40,602 nt of DNA from an uncultured Collinsella sp. (GTDB lineage Bacteria > Actinomycetota > Coriobacteriia > Coriobacteriales > Coriobacteriaceae). A model generated the notes under the pieces. It saw only the letters and a list, made by a program, of their open reading frames with translations, searched no databases and had not been told where the DNA came from. The stretch covers positions 1 through 40,602 of the forward strand of contig URKU01000008.1 in assembly GCA_900548515.1 (NCBI GenBank), given 5' to 3'. Both the position numbers and the translations under genes were made by a program. This document shows, one piece after another, positions 31,093 through 38,644 of the stretch. Within the stretch, counting starts at the first letter, position 1; each line of letters opens with the position of its first letter.

Positions 31093-31153
31093 TCCAAAAC
31101 CCAACCAAACGCCGACCAAACACTGACCAAATGCTTGACCACAAAGGACCAAA
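31093..31153. repeat. Phased ACCAAA array upstream of recA
   Basis: Six related motifs begin at 31093 (TCCAAA), 31104, 31115, 31126 (ACCAAA each, the last two preceded by G), 31138 (ACCACAAA) and 31148 (ACCAAA). The steps are 11, 11, 11, 12 and 10 bases, close to one DNA turn. The intervening bases differ. The array ends 32 bases upstream of the recA -35 box. The remainder of the 31024-31259 gap holds the promoter and the cinA hairpin; no gene was seen. Confidence 0.8.
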
Positions 31154-31228
31154 TATGAACAAGGCAGGCAAAAATACATCTACAACCAGCACAAACGCCA
31201 AATGAGCCTAAGGTCCCTATCTCCACAA

Positions 31229-31252
31229 TTAAGGGGCTCGGAGGCCCCTTAA
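31229..31252 (-). terminator. Hairpin downstream of cinA
   Basis: Perfect 9-bp stem TTAAGGGGC / GCCCCTTAA with a 6-base loop, seven bases after the cinA stop. The T tract on the minus strand is short (TTAATTG) since the A/T pairs are inside the stem. Confidence 0.75.
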
Positions 31253-31259
31253 AACACGT

Positions 31260-31796
31260 CTATTCCATAGAGTTGAGCACAAGGGCAATGCGACCCAATG
31301 CCTCCGTGACCGCATGGGCACGAACACACGAACGGTCGCCCTCATAGTGGCAGCGCACAGAGTCCACGACCGGCACGCCCCCATCGGCGGAACGATGCGC
31401 CCAGCCAATATAGAAAGTGCCCGCCGGATCGTCCTCAGTGCCACCGCCGGGGCCGGCATAACCCGTTGCGCTCACTGCAATATCGCTCTGGTACAGCTCC
31501 AGCGAACCCACCGCCATCTCGCGCGCGGTCTGATGCGACACCGCGGTATAGCGGTCGAGCGTCTCCTGCTCAACACCAAGAACACGATGCTTAATCTCAT
31601 CGCAATAGGTCACCGCACCGCCACGCAGCACCGCCGAGGCGCCCGGGATATCGGCAATCGTCGAGGCGATCATACCCGCCGTCAGCGACTCAGCCGTCGA
31701 AACCGTCACGCCCCGAGCGCTCGCGCGCTCGACAATATCACGCGCCAGCTCCTCGTTATGTGCGGAAATCTGCTCAAAAGAGTCCGTCATACCCAC
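31260..31796 (-). CDS. pncC: CinA-family nicotinamide-nucleotide amidohydrolase
   Basis: Deamidates NMN to nicotinate mononucleotide, a pyridine-nucleotide recycling step. The 178-residue protein is the stand-alone C-terminal CinA domain without the N-terminal MocF/COG1058 domain. Visible blocks are STAESLTAGMIASTIADIPGAS, GGAVTYCDEIKHRVLGV and SATGYAGPGGG. The gene lies between pgsA and recA, as cinA does in many Gram-positives, where it is named a competence/damage-inducible protein by position only. The start is GTG 31796 (five bases after AGG) or ATG 31790. The stop is followed by a hairpin. Confidence 0.9.
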   Translation of the reverse strand: MGMTDSFEQISAHNEELARDIVERASARGVTVSTAESLTAGMIASTIADIPGASAVLRGGAVTYCDEIKHRVLGVEQETLDRYTAVSHQTAREMAVGSLELYQSDIAVSATGYAGPGGGTEDDPAGTFYIGWAHRSADGGVPVVDSVRCHYEGDRSCVRAHAVTEALGRIALVLNSME

Positions 31797-31802
31797 TAGG
31801 AC

Positions 31803-32441
31803 CTAGACCGAAAAGACGATCTTGCGGCAGTTCCAGAAGTACTGGGCGCCCGAGATAACGGTCAGGACAACGGCAACGGCGTACAGGAAGCGCGACACCG
31901 AGTAGATGCCGAGCGTCAGCGCCACCGGGCCAAGGTGCAAGCCGGCCATAGCAAAAACGCACAGGTAACCGCAAATGGAGACCATCGTGGTTGCCGTCTT
32001 GTACTTGCCGAGCTTATCGGCCGCAACGACCACACCGGCCGCACTCGCGACCATGCGAAGGGCGCTCACCAGCAGCTCGCGGAACAGGATAATGAACACG
32101 GACCACACGGTCACCATACCAAAATCCAAGAACAGCAGCAGGGCCGAGAACACGAGCAGCTTATCGGCGATGGGGTCCAAGAATTTACCGAAGTCGGTGA
32201 TCTCGTTGCGCGAACGCGCCAGATAACCGTCGACCTTATCGGTGCACGACAGGATCACATACAGAATGAAGGCAGCGGCGGCGAGCGGGCCGTCGAAGGT
32301 GCTCCAATCCGTACCGGCAACACTCGTGTGAGAAAGCGCCGACACGATCATGAACACCGGGATAAAGACGATGCGAACGCACGTCACGATGTTGGCGGGC
32401 GTCCAGACACTCGTCAGTTCCTTATTGCTCTCGTTAGCCAC
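31803..32441 (-). CDS. pgsA: CDP-diacylglycerol-glycerol-3-phosphate phosphatidyltransferase
   Basis: Makes phosphatidylglycerophosphate from CDP-diacylglycerol and glycerol-3-phosphate, the committed step to phosphatidylglycerol. The 212-residue membrane protein has the DGYLARSRNEITDFGKFLD signature (DGx2ARx8Gx3D, final Asp in PIADK) and several hydrophobic helices. The N-terminal NIVTCVRIVFIPVFM helix is typical. The order rimO-pgsA-cinA-recA is conserved in many Gram-positives and supports this being the genuine pgsA, compared with the paralogue at 10822-11526. It is ten bases after the rimO stop and six bases before the cinA start. Confidence 0.92.
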   Translation of the reverse strand: MANESNKELTSVWTPANIVTCVRIVFIPVFMIVSALSHTSVAGTDWSTFDGPLAAAAFILYVILSCTDKVDGYLARSRNEITDFGKFLDPIADKLLVFSALLLFLDFGMVTVWSVFIILFRELLVSALRMVASAAGVVVAADKLGKYKTATTMVSICGYLCVFAMAGLHLGPVALTLGIYSVSRFLYAVAVVLTVISGAQYFWNCRKIVFSV

Positions 32442-32450
32442 GACGCTCTC

Positions 32451-33800
32451 CTACTCCACAACATGACCGATAAGCTCATAGCAGAAGCTATCGGTAAACT
32501 CGACGGTCAGAATATCGCCCACGGACGCCTCGCTGGCGTCCAGATGCACCGCGCCATCGGAATCGGGCGCCTGGAACCAGGCATGGCCGATCAGCTCGGC
32601 GCCATCCTCGGTCTCTTCGATACCGTCGACGATCACCTGGGCGCGCTCGCCCACATGTGCGGCGGTGGCGGCAAAACCGAGCGACTCGGCCAGGTCCATG
32701 GCCTCCTGGGCGCGCTCGAGCTTGACCTCTTCGTCGACCTGGCCCTCCATCTTAGCGGCCAGGCTGCCCTCCTCCTGCGAGTAGGCAAAGACGCTCGTGT
32801 AGTCAAAGCCGACGGTGTCCATAAAGTCGATAAGGTCGCGGAACTCGTCGTCGGTCTCGGTCGGGAAGCCGACCATGGCCGTGGAACGGATCACGATGCC
32901 GGGGATACGCTCACGCAGATCGCGGAACAGGTCCTCGAGCTCCTGGCGCGAACCAGAACGGCGCATAGCCTTAAGGATGCGCGCGTCGCAGTGCTGCACG
33001 GGGATATCGATATAGGGCAGCACCTCGGGCGTATCGCGAATCGTCTCGATGAGTTCGTCAGTCATGCCCTCGGGCTGCAGATAGAGCACGCGGACCCAGA
33101 CGTTGTGCGGGCGCACGGCCTCGGCGACGGCACGCAGCAGCTGCGCCAGATTGCGCGGCGAGCCATCGGCGACGTCCTCGTCGGCAAAGTCGGTACCCCA
33201 GATGCCCGTGTCCTGGCCGATCAGCACGATCTCGCGCACACCGCCGGAAACCAGGTCGCGCACCTCGGAGATGATGCTCTCGGCATTGCGCGAATGATAG
33301 CGGCCGCGGATGTAGGGAATCATGCAGAAGCTGCAGAAGCGGTTGCAGCCATCGGAAATCTTGACGTAAGCGACAGCACCCTCGACGGTACGTTTGACCT
33401 GCGGGATATAGGCTGCAATCTCACGCTCGACACCCAGCACGCCATCGATGACCGCCACGATGCCATCTTCCTCGTCGGCCTTCACAAAGGCAGCGACCTC
33501 GGGCAGCTCGTCAGGCAGGTCATCGCCATAGCGCGACGGCACGCAGCCGCACATGACGATGGGACAAGAACGAACGCCGTCCTGAACCTCGTTGGCGAGC
33601 TCGAGCGTGGTCTCGATGCTCTCGGACGTTGCGGAGGCGAGGAACGAGCAAGTATTGACGATGGCGATATCGGCATCCTGCGGGTCGAATGCCTCCTCGT
33701 AGCCCGCGGCGGTCAAAAGAGAACGCATGCGGTCGGTGTCAACCTCGTTCTTAGCGCACCCGAGGGTGATGTAGAGCACGGAGCCCAACGGTGTATCCAT
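32451..33800 (-). CDS. rimO: Ribosomal protein S12 methylthiotransferase
   Basis: Radical-SAM enzyme that methylthiolates a conserved aspartate of ribosomal protein S12. The 449-residue protein has N-terminal cluster cysteines (ITLGCAKNEVDTDRM with C15, NTCSFL and MCGCVP), the radical-SAM motif CNRFCSFCMIPYIRGRYHSR and a C-terminal TRAM domain (about the last 65 residues). The ITLGCAKN start and SRPxE-free IRGRYHSR block separate it from MiaB, whose gene is also in the window. It is 27 bases after yajQ and ten bases before pgsA, in the same orientation. Confidence 0.95.
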   Translation of the reverse strand: MDTPLGSVLYITLGCAKNEVDTDRMRSLLTAAGYEEAFDPQDADIAIVNTCSFLASATSESIETTLELANEVQDGVRSCPIVMCGCVPSRYGDDLPDELPEVAAFVKADEEDGIVAVIDGVLGVEREIAAYIPQVKRTVEGAVAYVKISDGCNRFCSFCMIPYIRGRYHSRNAESIISEVRDLVSGGVREIVLIGQDTGIWGTDFADEDVADGSPRNLAQLLRAVAEAVRPHNVWVRVLYLQPEGMTDELIETIRDTPEVLPYIDIPVQHCDARILKAMRRSGSRQELEDLFRDLRERIPGIVIRSTAMVGFPTETDDEFRDLIDFMDTVGFDYTSVFAYSQEEGSLAAKMEGQVDEEVKLERAQEAMDLAESLGFAATAAHVGERAQVIVDGIEETEDGAELIGHAWFQAPDSDGAVHLDASEASVGDILTVEFTDSFCYELIGHVVE

Positions 33801-33827
33801 GTTGGAGAGCGGTCCTTTCGATTGATA

Positions 33828-34325
33828 TTAGCGGTAGTTGGTGAACTGCAGCGGCTGGCCGTAGTCCTGGTCGCGCAGGAACTGAATCACGGTCTGCAAC
33901 GCGTCCTTCGAAGCAGAGGAAACACGCAGTTTGTCGGCCTCGATGGTCACCTTGACCTTGAGCTTTTGATCCTTGATGTCCTTGTTGATCTTCTTGGCGG
34001 TCGCCTGGTCGATACCCTCGACGATATGGCCGAGCACGCGCACGGTGCCACCCGATGCCGCCTGCGGAGCATCCCACGAGACAGCCTTGAGGTCGATGCC
34101 GCGCTTGATGAGCTTGGAGCTCAGCACGTCAACAATCTGTTTGGAGACAAAGTCGGCCGGGGCGTTGATCGTAAAGAGCTTGTCGCCCTTCGAAAGCTCG
34201 ATCGTGGCGCCGGAATCCTTAAGGTCATAGCGCTGGGAAATCTCGCGCGTGGTCTGCTGGAAGGCGTTGTCGACCTCTTGCATGTTGACCTCGGACACGA
34301 CGTCGAAGCTGGAATCTTTAGCCAT
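33828..34325 (-). CDS. yajQ: YajQ family nucleotide-binding protein
   Basis: A 165-residue cytosolic protein of the YajQ (DUF520) family, two ferredoxin-like domains. The characteristic SSFDVVSEVNMQEVDNAFQQ start, SQRYDLKDS and VRVLGHIVEGIDQATAKKI are visible. Relatives bind tRNA or GTP, and one in Xanthomonas binds cyclic di-GMP and acts as a transcription cofactor. Nothing in this window shows which ligand applies. It lies between rodZ-like and rimO with gaps of 26 and 27 bases, so it is probably part of the long minus-strand operon. The ATG at 34325 is preceded by GAAAGGAAAC. Confidence 0.93.
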   Translation of the reverse strand: MAKDSSFDVVSEVNMQEVDNAFQQTTREISQRYDLKDSGATIELSKGDKLFTINAPADFVSKQIVDVLSSKLIKRGIDLKAVSWDAPQAASGGTVRVLGHIVEGIDQATAKKINKDIKDQKLKVKVTIEADKLRVSSASKDALQTVIQFLRDQDYGQPLQFTNYR

Positions 34326-34351
34326 GATGTTTCCTTTCGCGTACGAGCGGC

Positions 34352-35863
34352 CTAGTAGCTATCGTACGAATTGTCGGTAGAATCGGTGGGTGTCTGACCG
34401 TCAGTTGCGGTATCGGCGCCATCCGTGGACTGGGCATCGGTGCCGTCGGTGGCATCGGTACCATCGGTGGTGTCGGTACCATCAGAACTTTCACCATTCT
34501 CGGAATCAGACGTCTCCTTCTTGGGAACGGTGATCGTCACACGCGCCACGCCCGAGGTCTTGGTATCGTAACGAACCTTTTCACCGTTCTTGGTAACGGT
34601 GACATCGGAAGGCTTGGACGTGGTGATCTCGATCGAAGACTCGGGCGTGTACTCCTGCTCAAAGGGGCCAGTCGCCTGGGCGCCATAGACCGACTTGCCG
34701 TCAACCTTGACCTCAATCCACGCGGTCTTTCCCTTGGCAACGGAGACTTTGACCTTCGTGACCTCGTTCTCTTCCTTCTTGGCCGTCGTCTTGGTAGCGT
34801 CCGAATCAGTCGACTCATCCGTCGCCTCATCGGTGTCATCGTCCTCGTCGACCGTTTCGGTCTTCTTAGAAGACTTCTTGGTCGTCATCTTGGTAGCAGT
34901 GGGCGTCTCGGGCGTGTTCTCGGGCGCCGAAGATGCGCAGCCACGTAGAAGCACCACGATGAGCACAATCAACAGCAGCACAACGGCACCGATGCCGGCG
35001 TAGACGATACGCGGATCGAGCCCGTTGTTTTGAGGAGTACGTGATCCGCCGCGTCCACGACCGGAACTGCTGCGGCCGCTTCCCTGAGGCATACGACCGC
35101 GATTGCTATCGGAACGGCCGCGATAGCCGCCCTGGCCCTGAAGGCTGCGCTGACCCGAGCGGGGCGCAAGTTCACCGCGGCCTTGATAGCCACGCTGGAC
35201 CGAACGCGGAGCCGAAGAGCGCTGGCCATACGGCTGTGATTGAGAGCGAAGACGCGGCGTCACCTGCGTGGTATCGGCATCCGAATAGCCACCGCGAGAG
35301 CGTCCCATAGAGGCACCACGGTAACCGCGATCGGAATAGCCGCCGTCGCCGTAGCCGGCACGAGGGTCACGCGCCACGCCGCGGGCAGCGGGAAGTGCAC
35401 GGTCCTCGGGCATCGGCGTACTGCGGAACCGGTCACGCTGTGAGCGAATCTCCTCGCCCGAACCCGTCTCAGTAATATAACCGGCCTGCTGAGGACGCTG
35501 TCCATAGCGGGTTGAACGACCGCCCTGAACCATCAGGAAGCGCCCGTTATCGACCGAGGAACGCGAATTGACGTAGCCGGCGGCGTCCTGAAAACGACCG
35601 CCCTGCTGCGACGTCTCGCGTTCGTATGCCATCAGGTCGTCAAAGTAGGCATTGACGACCTCGCGCGGATTGAGGCCCAAAAAGCGAGCATAGCTCGAAA
35701 TCATGCCCTGCGCATAGCCGCGCGGCGGCATCGAAGCAAAGTTACCGGTCTCGAAAAACTCGATGATCTGCGGCCTGATTTTGATGGTGTTGGCGACCTG
35801 CTGAATGGAAAGGCCCATCCGGCGACGCTGCTCGAGCAGCATGTCACCAAAGCGTGCAGCCAT
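34352..35863 (-). CDS. RodZ-like helix-turn-helix membrane protein with RG-rich linker
   Basis: A 503-residue bitopic protein. Residues about 1-75 form an HTH_25 domain (FGDMLLEQRRRMGLSIQQVA, then RGYAQGMISSYARFLGL) like RodZ, which ties MreB filaments to the membrane. The cytosolic linker (about 100-280) is rich in Arg, Gly, Ser, Gln and Tyr with repeated RG and RGG pieces. One membrane helix follows near 288-308 (VVLLLIVLIVVLLRG). Outside lie an acidic Thr/Asp/Glu/Lys stretch, a DUF4115 domain (about 365-450, AWIEVKVDGKSVYGAQATGP) and a repetitive Thr-Asp-Gly tail. The start overlaps the ftsK stop by one base. No mreB is in the window. Confidence 0.85.
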   Translation of the reverse strand: MAARFGDMLLEQRRRMGLSIQQVANTIKIRPQIIEFFETGNFASMPPRGYAQGMISSYARFLGLNPREVVNAYFDDLMAYERETSQQGGRFQDAAGYVNSRSSVDNGRFLMVQGGRSTRYGQRPQQAGYITETGSGEEIRSQRDRFRSTPMPEDRALPAARGVARDPRAGYGDGGYSDRGYRGASMGRSRGGYSDADTTQVTPRLRSQSQPYGQRSSAPRSVQRGYQGRGELAPRSGQRSLQGQGGYRGRSDSNRGRMPQGSGRSSSGRGRGGSRTPQNNGLDPRIVYAGIGAVVLLLIVLIVVLLRGCASSAPENTPETPTATKMTTKKSSKKTETVDEDDDTDEATDESTDSDATKTTAKKEENEVTKVKVSVAKGKTAWIEVKVDGKSVYGAQATGPFEQEYTPESSIEITTSKPSDVTVTKNGEKVRYDTKTSGVARVTITVPKKETSDSENGESSDGTDTTDGTDATDGTDAQSTDGADTATDGQTPTDSTDNSYDSY

Positions 35864-38643
35864 CAGAATCCTCCAAACTCACGATCTTCACGTGCCATCT
35901 CGGCGTCGACAGATTCCAGCGCGGCAAGCCCCTCCTCGTCCAACAGGACCTCACGCGGCTTGGAACCGTCGGGCGGGCCGACGACACCCTTTTCTTCCAG
36001 CATGTCCATAATACGCCCGGCACGCGCATAGCCAACCTTCAGACGACGTTGCAGGCCAGATGTGGAGCCAAGCTGCGATTCCACCACAATATGGGCGGCT
36101 TCCCAAATGAGCGGATCATCGTCTTGCGGCTCGGCTACTCCGGTGCGGACAATACCGCCGCCACCCGCCATGGACATGGAAGCGGGCGCCACGGCAGACA
36201 GAATCTCCTCGTGGTAGTCGGGCTCGCTCTGCGACTTGACGAACTCGACAATCTCGTTGATTTCGTCATCCGAGACAAAGCAGCCCTGGATACGGCGAGG
36301 CTTGCCCCAGTCGACCTTGGAGAACAGCATGTCGCCCAAACCGGTGAGCTTTTCGGCACCCATCTGGTCAATAATGACGCGCGAGTCGATGCCCGTGGCG
36401 ACGTTAAAGGCGATGCGGTTGGTGATGTTGGCCTTGATGAGGCCCGTCACCACGTTGGAGCTGGGGCGCTGCGTAGCCACGATAAGGTGTATACCGGCGG
36501 CACGGCCCAGCTGGGCGATACGAACGATCGAGGCCTCGACATCCTTGCCGGCGACCATCATCAGGTCCGAAAGCTCGTCGATGATAATGACCAGATAGGG
36601 CATCTTTTGGGGCGGGTTGTCGTAATGCTCAAACTCGCCGGCGGCCTGCTTTTCGTTGTAGGTCGAGATCTTACGCACGTTGAGACGCTCGAAGACCTTC
36701 AGGCGACGCTCCATCTCGGACACGGCCCATTGCAGAGCGCTCGCGGCCTGCTTGGGCTCGGTCACCACGGGCACATAGAGATGCGGCAAACCGTTATAGC
36801 CCGCAAGCTCGACGCGCTTGGGGTCGACCATGATCAGGCGAACGTCCTCGGGAAGGGCTCGCATGAGCAGGGTCGTGATGATGGAATTGATCATCACCGA
36901 CTTACCAGAACCGGTCGTGCCGGCGATCAGCAGGTGGGGCATCTTGGCGAGGTCAGCGACGACCGGCGTGCCCTCGGCATCTCGACCGATGGCCAGCTCG
37001 AGCGGACCGCCCTTCACATAGGGAAGCACGTCGCCCAGGTTGACGTTCTGGCGCTTGCGATTGGGAATCTCGATACCCACAAGCGAGGTACCGGGGATCG
37101 GGGCAAAGATGCGCACCGACTGAGCAGCGAGCGAAAGCGCGATATCGTCCTCGAGGCTCGAAATCTTGCTCACGCGCTCGCCCTCGCCAGGTTGCAGCTT
37201 AAAGGTCGTCACCGTGGGGCCGGCGATCCAGCCGACCACGCGGGCACTGCGGCCAAACTCAAGCAAGGTGGATTGCAGTGACTCGGCAGTCTGTTCCAGC
37301 TCCTTGTCAGATGACGCGGAGGACGCCGACTGCGGGTTGGCGTGCAGGATCTCGAGCGGCGGAAGCTTGAGGCCGTCCTCTTCTTCGCCCTCGTTATCCG
37401 CGGGGGCATTGACCGCTCCCCCATCGCTAGGAGTAGGCGCCTCGGCAGCGCCCGCGACAGCCGTATCGGCAACCTTGGGATGCTTCAAGAAGTCGGGGAT
37501 CTGAGGTGCTGCCGAAACAGGATTCACGGCAAACGGCGGCTCGGACTCGTCGATCTTATCGGGGTCGTCTTCCATCGAAAGCTGGCCGGTTACCTGTTCG
37601 CGCTTAGCATGGCGACGCGGCAGCAAAGTTGTCTTTGCGGTCTCAATCGGAGCCTCGTCGTCCTCGTCATCGCCCTCGGTAAGCTCAATCTCGCTATCGG
37701 ACCAAGACGGGTCGGGCTCGCTTGTATTCAACTTGGGCGTGGCCTTGCCCTTCTTGACATGACGGCGCGGCAGCAGCGTCGTCTTAGCGCGCTCGGCCTC
37801 CACGGCATCGGATACGTCGACAAACGGATCCTCGTCCTCGTCGTCATCGTCCAAAACCGGGTCCACATCGTTGCCCATGACCGTGGTCACGGCAGCATCG
37901 GAGCCCTTTTGACGAAGAATGCTCAGGTGCGGACGGGCAACGCCGGGCACCGACAGGGCTTCGTCGTCACCCCACGGGCTCGCGTTAACATCGGCACGAC
38001 GGCGCTCGGCAAAATCGGCCGCGCGGTCGCGAGCAGAGCGCAGCACGCCACCCACCGAAAAGCCGATGATGACAAAACCAACGACGGCCAGACCCAACAG
38101 GACCACCATCGCGATAGGCTTACCCAGGGCATTCTGCAGCGCACTCGCAATAAACGCACCGATGTAGCCACCCGAGGCGGACAGATTTTGCGGCGTGAAC
38201 ATAAGGTCACACGAGTCGCTCGTACCCGGCACCATCAGCGAAAGAATGGAGACAACGGTGATAAAGACCACGGCTCCGCCCGCGACCGAGCGCACGTTGA
38301 GCGGCGAGTCCTCGCCTAAAAAGAGCGTGGCGGCAAACAGCAAAATGACGATCGGCAGCACGTAGGCGCCCAGACCAAAGCCCAAGTGGTAGAAACCGGC
38401 AACCGCAGCCGTAACGGGCGCAGTCGCCGGCGAAATCACGGCAATAAAGGACGCAATCGCCAAAACGGCAATGACCACGCCGGCGATATCGCGGTTGGCC
38501 GAGGGCTCGACCAAGGGCTCGAAATCATCGAACTCGGACTCGTGGCCCTTATTGGCACGCAGATGGGAACCGGCACCCTTAGCAGATGCCGGTTGGTTAT
38601 TGGCCTTATTGCCTTTGGCGTTTTGTGCAGATCCGCGCGCCAA
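35863..38643 (-). CDS. ftsK: DNA translocase FtsK/SpoIIIE
   Basis: Pumps DNA through the closing septum and helps resolve chromosome dimers. The 926-residue protein has an N-terminal membrane domain with about four helices (residues 50-205) and a long acidic linker (about 210-445) with two copies of AKTTLLPRRHxK. The RecA-like motor has Walker A GTTGSGKS and the VVTEPKQAASALQWAV region, with the Walker B IIIDELSDLMM. The C-terminal winged gamma domain reads DNA polarity (SLQRRLKVGYARAGRIMD-like segment). The start is TTG at 38643, six bases after GGAGG, which lies in the last codons of rnj. No other start is possible without losing conserved sequence order. Confidence 0.96.
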   Translation of the reverse strand: MARGSAQNAKGNKANNQPASAKGAGSHLRANKGHESEFDDFEPLVEPSANRDIAGVVIAVLAIASFIAVISPATAPVTAAVAGFYHLGFGLGAYVLPIVILLFAATLFLGEDSPLNVRSVAGGAVVFITVVSILSLMVPGTSDSCDLMFTPQNLSASGGYIGAFIASALQNALGKPIAMVVLLGLAVVGFVIIGFSVGGVLRSARDRAADFAERRRADVNASPWGDDEALSVPGVARPHLSILRQKGSDAAVTTVMGNDVDPVLDDDDEDEDPFVDVSDAVEAERAKTTLLPRRHVKKGKATPKLNTSEPDPSWSDSEIELTEGDDEDDEAPIETAKTTLLPRRHAKREQVTGQLSMEDDPDKIDESEPPFAVNPVSAAPQIPDFLKHPKVADTAVAGAAEAPTPSDGGAVNAPADNEGEEEDGLKLPPLEILHANPQSASSASSDKELEQTAESLQSTLLEFGRSARVVGWIAGPTVTTFKLQPGEGERVSKISSLEDDIALSLAAQSVRIFAPIPGTSLVGIEIPNRKRQNVNLGDVLPYVKGGPLELAIGRDAEGTPVVADLAKMPHLLIAGTTGSGKSVMINSIITTLLMRALPEDVRLIMVDPKRVELAGYNGLPHLYVPVVTEPKQAASALQWAVSEMERRLKVFERLNVRKISTYNEKQAAGEFEHYDNPPQKMPYLVIIIDELSDLMMVAGKDVEASIVRIAQLGRAAGIHLIVATQRPSSNVVTGLIKANITNRIAFNVATGIDSRVIIDQMGAEKLTGLGDMLFSKVDWGKPRRIQGCFVSDDEINEIVEFVKSQSEPDYHEEILSAVAPASMSMAGGGGIVRTGVAEPQDDDPLIWEAAHIVVESQLGSTSGLQRRLKVGYARAGRIMDMLEEKGVVGPPDGSKPREVLLDEEGLAALESVDAEMAREDREFGGF
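37603..37788 (-). repeat. Duplicated 12-residue motif in the FtsK linker
   Basis: Residues 286-297 (37753-37788) and 336-347 (37603-37638) of FtsK read AKTTLLPRRHVK and AKTTLLPRRHAK, exactly 50 residues apart. The codons differ at many silent positions while only one amino acid changes. The surrounding linker is acidic and unconserved in appearance. Confidence 0.85.
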
Positions 38644-38644
38644 A

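Noticed and set aside
31935..34355. Very long open frame (806 codons) on the plus strand opposite pgsA, rimO and yajQ
   Set aside because: It mirrors the codon bias of the minus-strand genes, has no family features, and would cover several well-supported genes.
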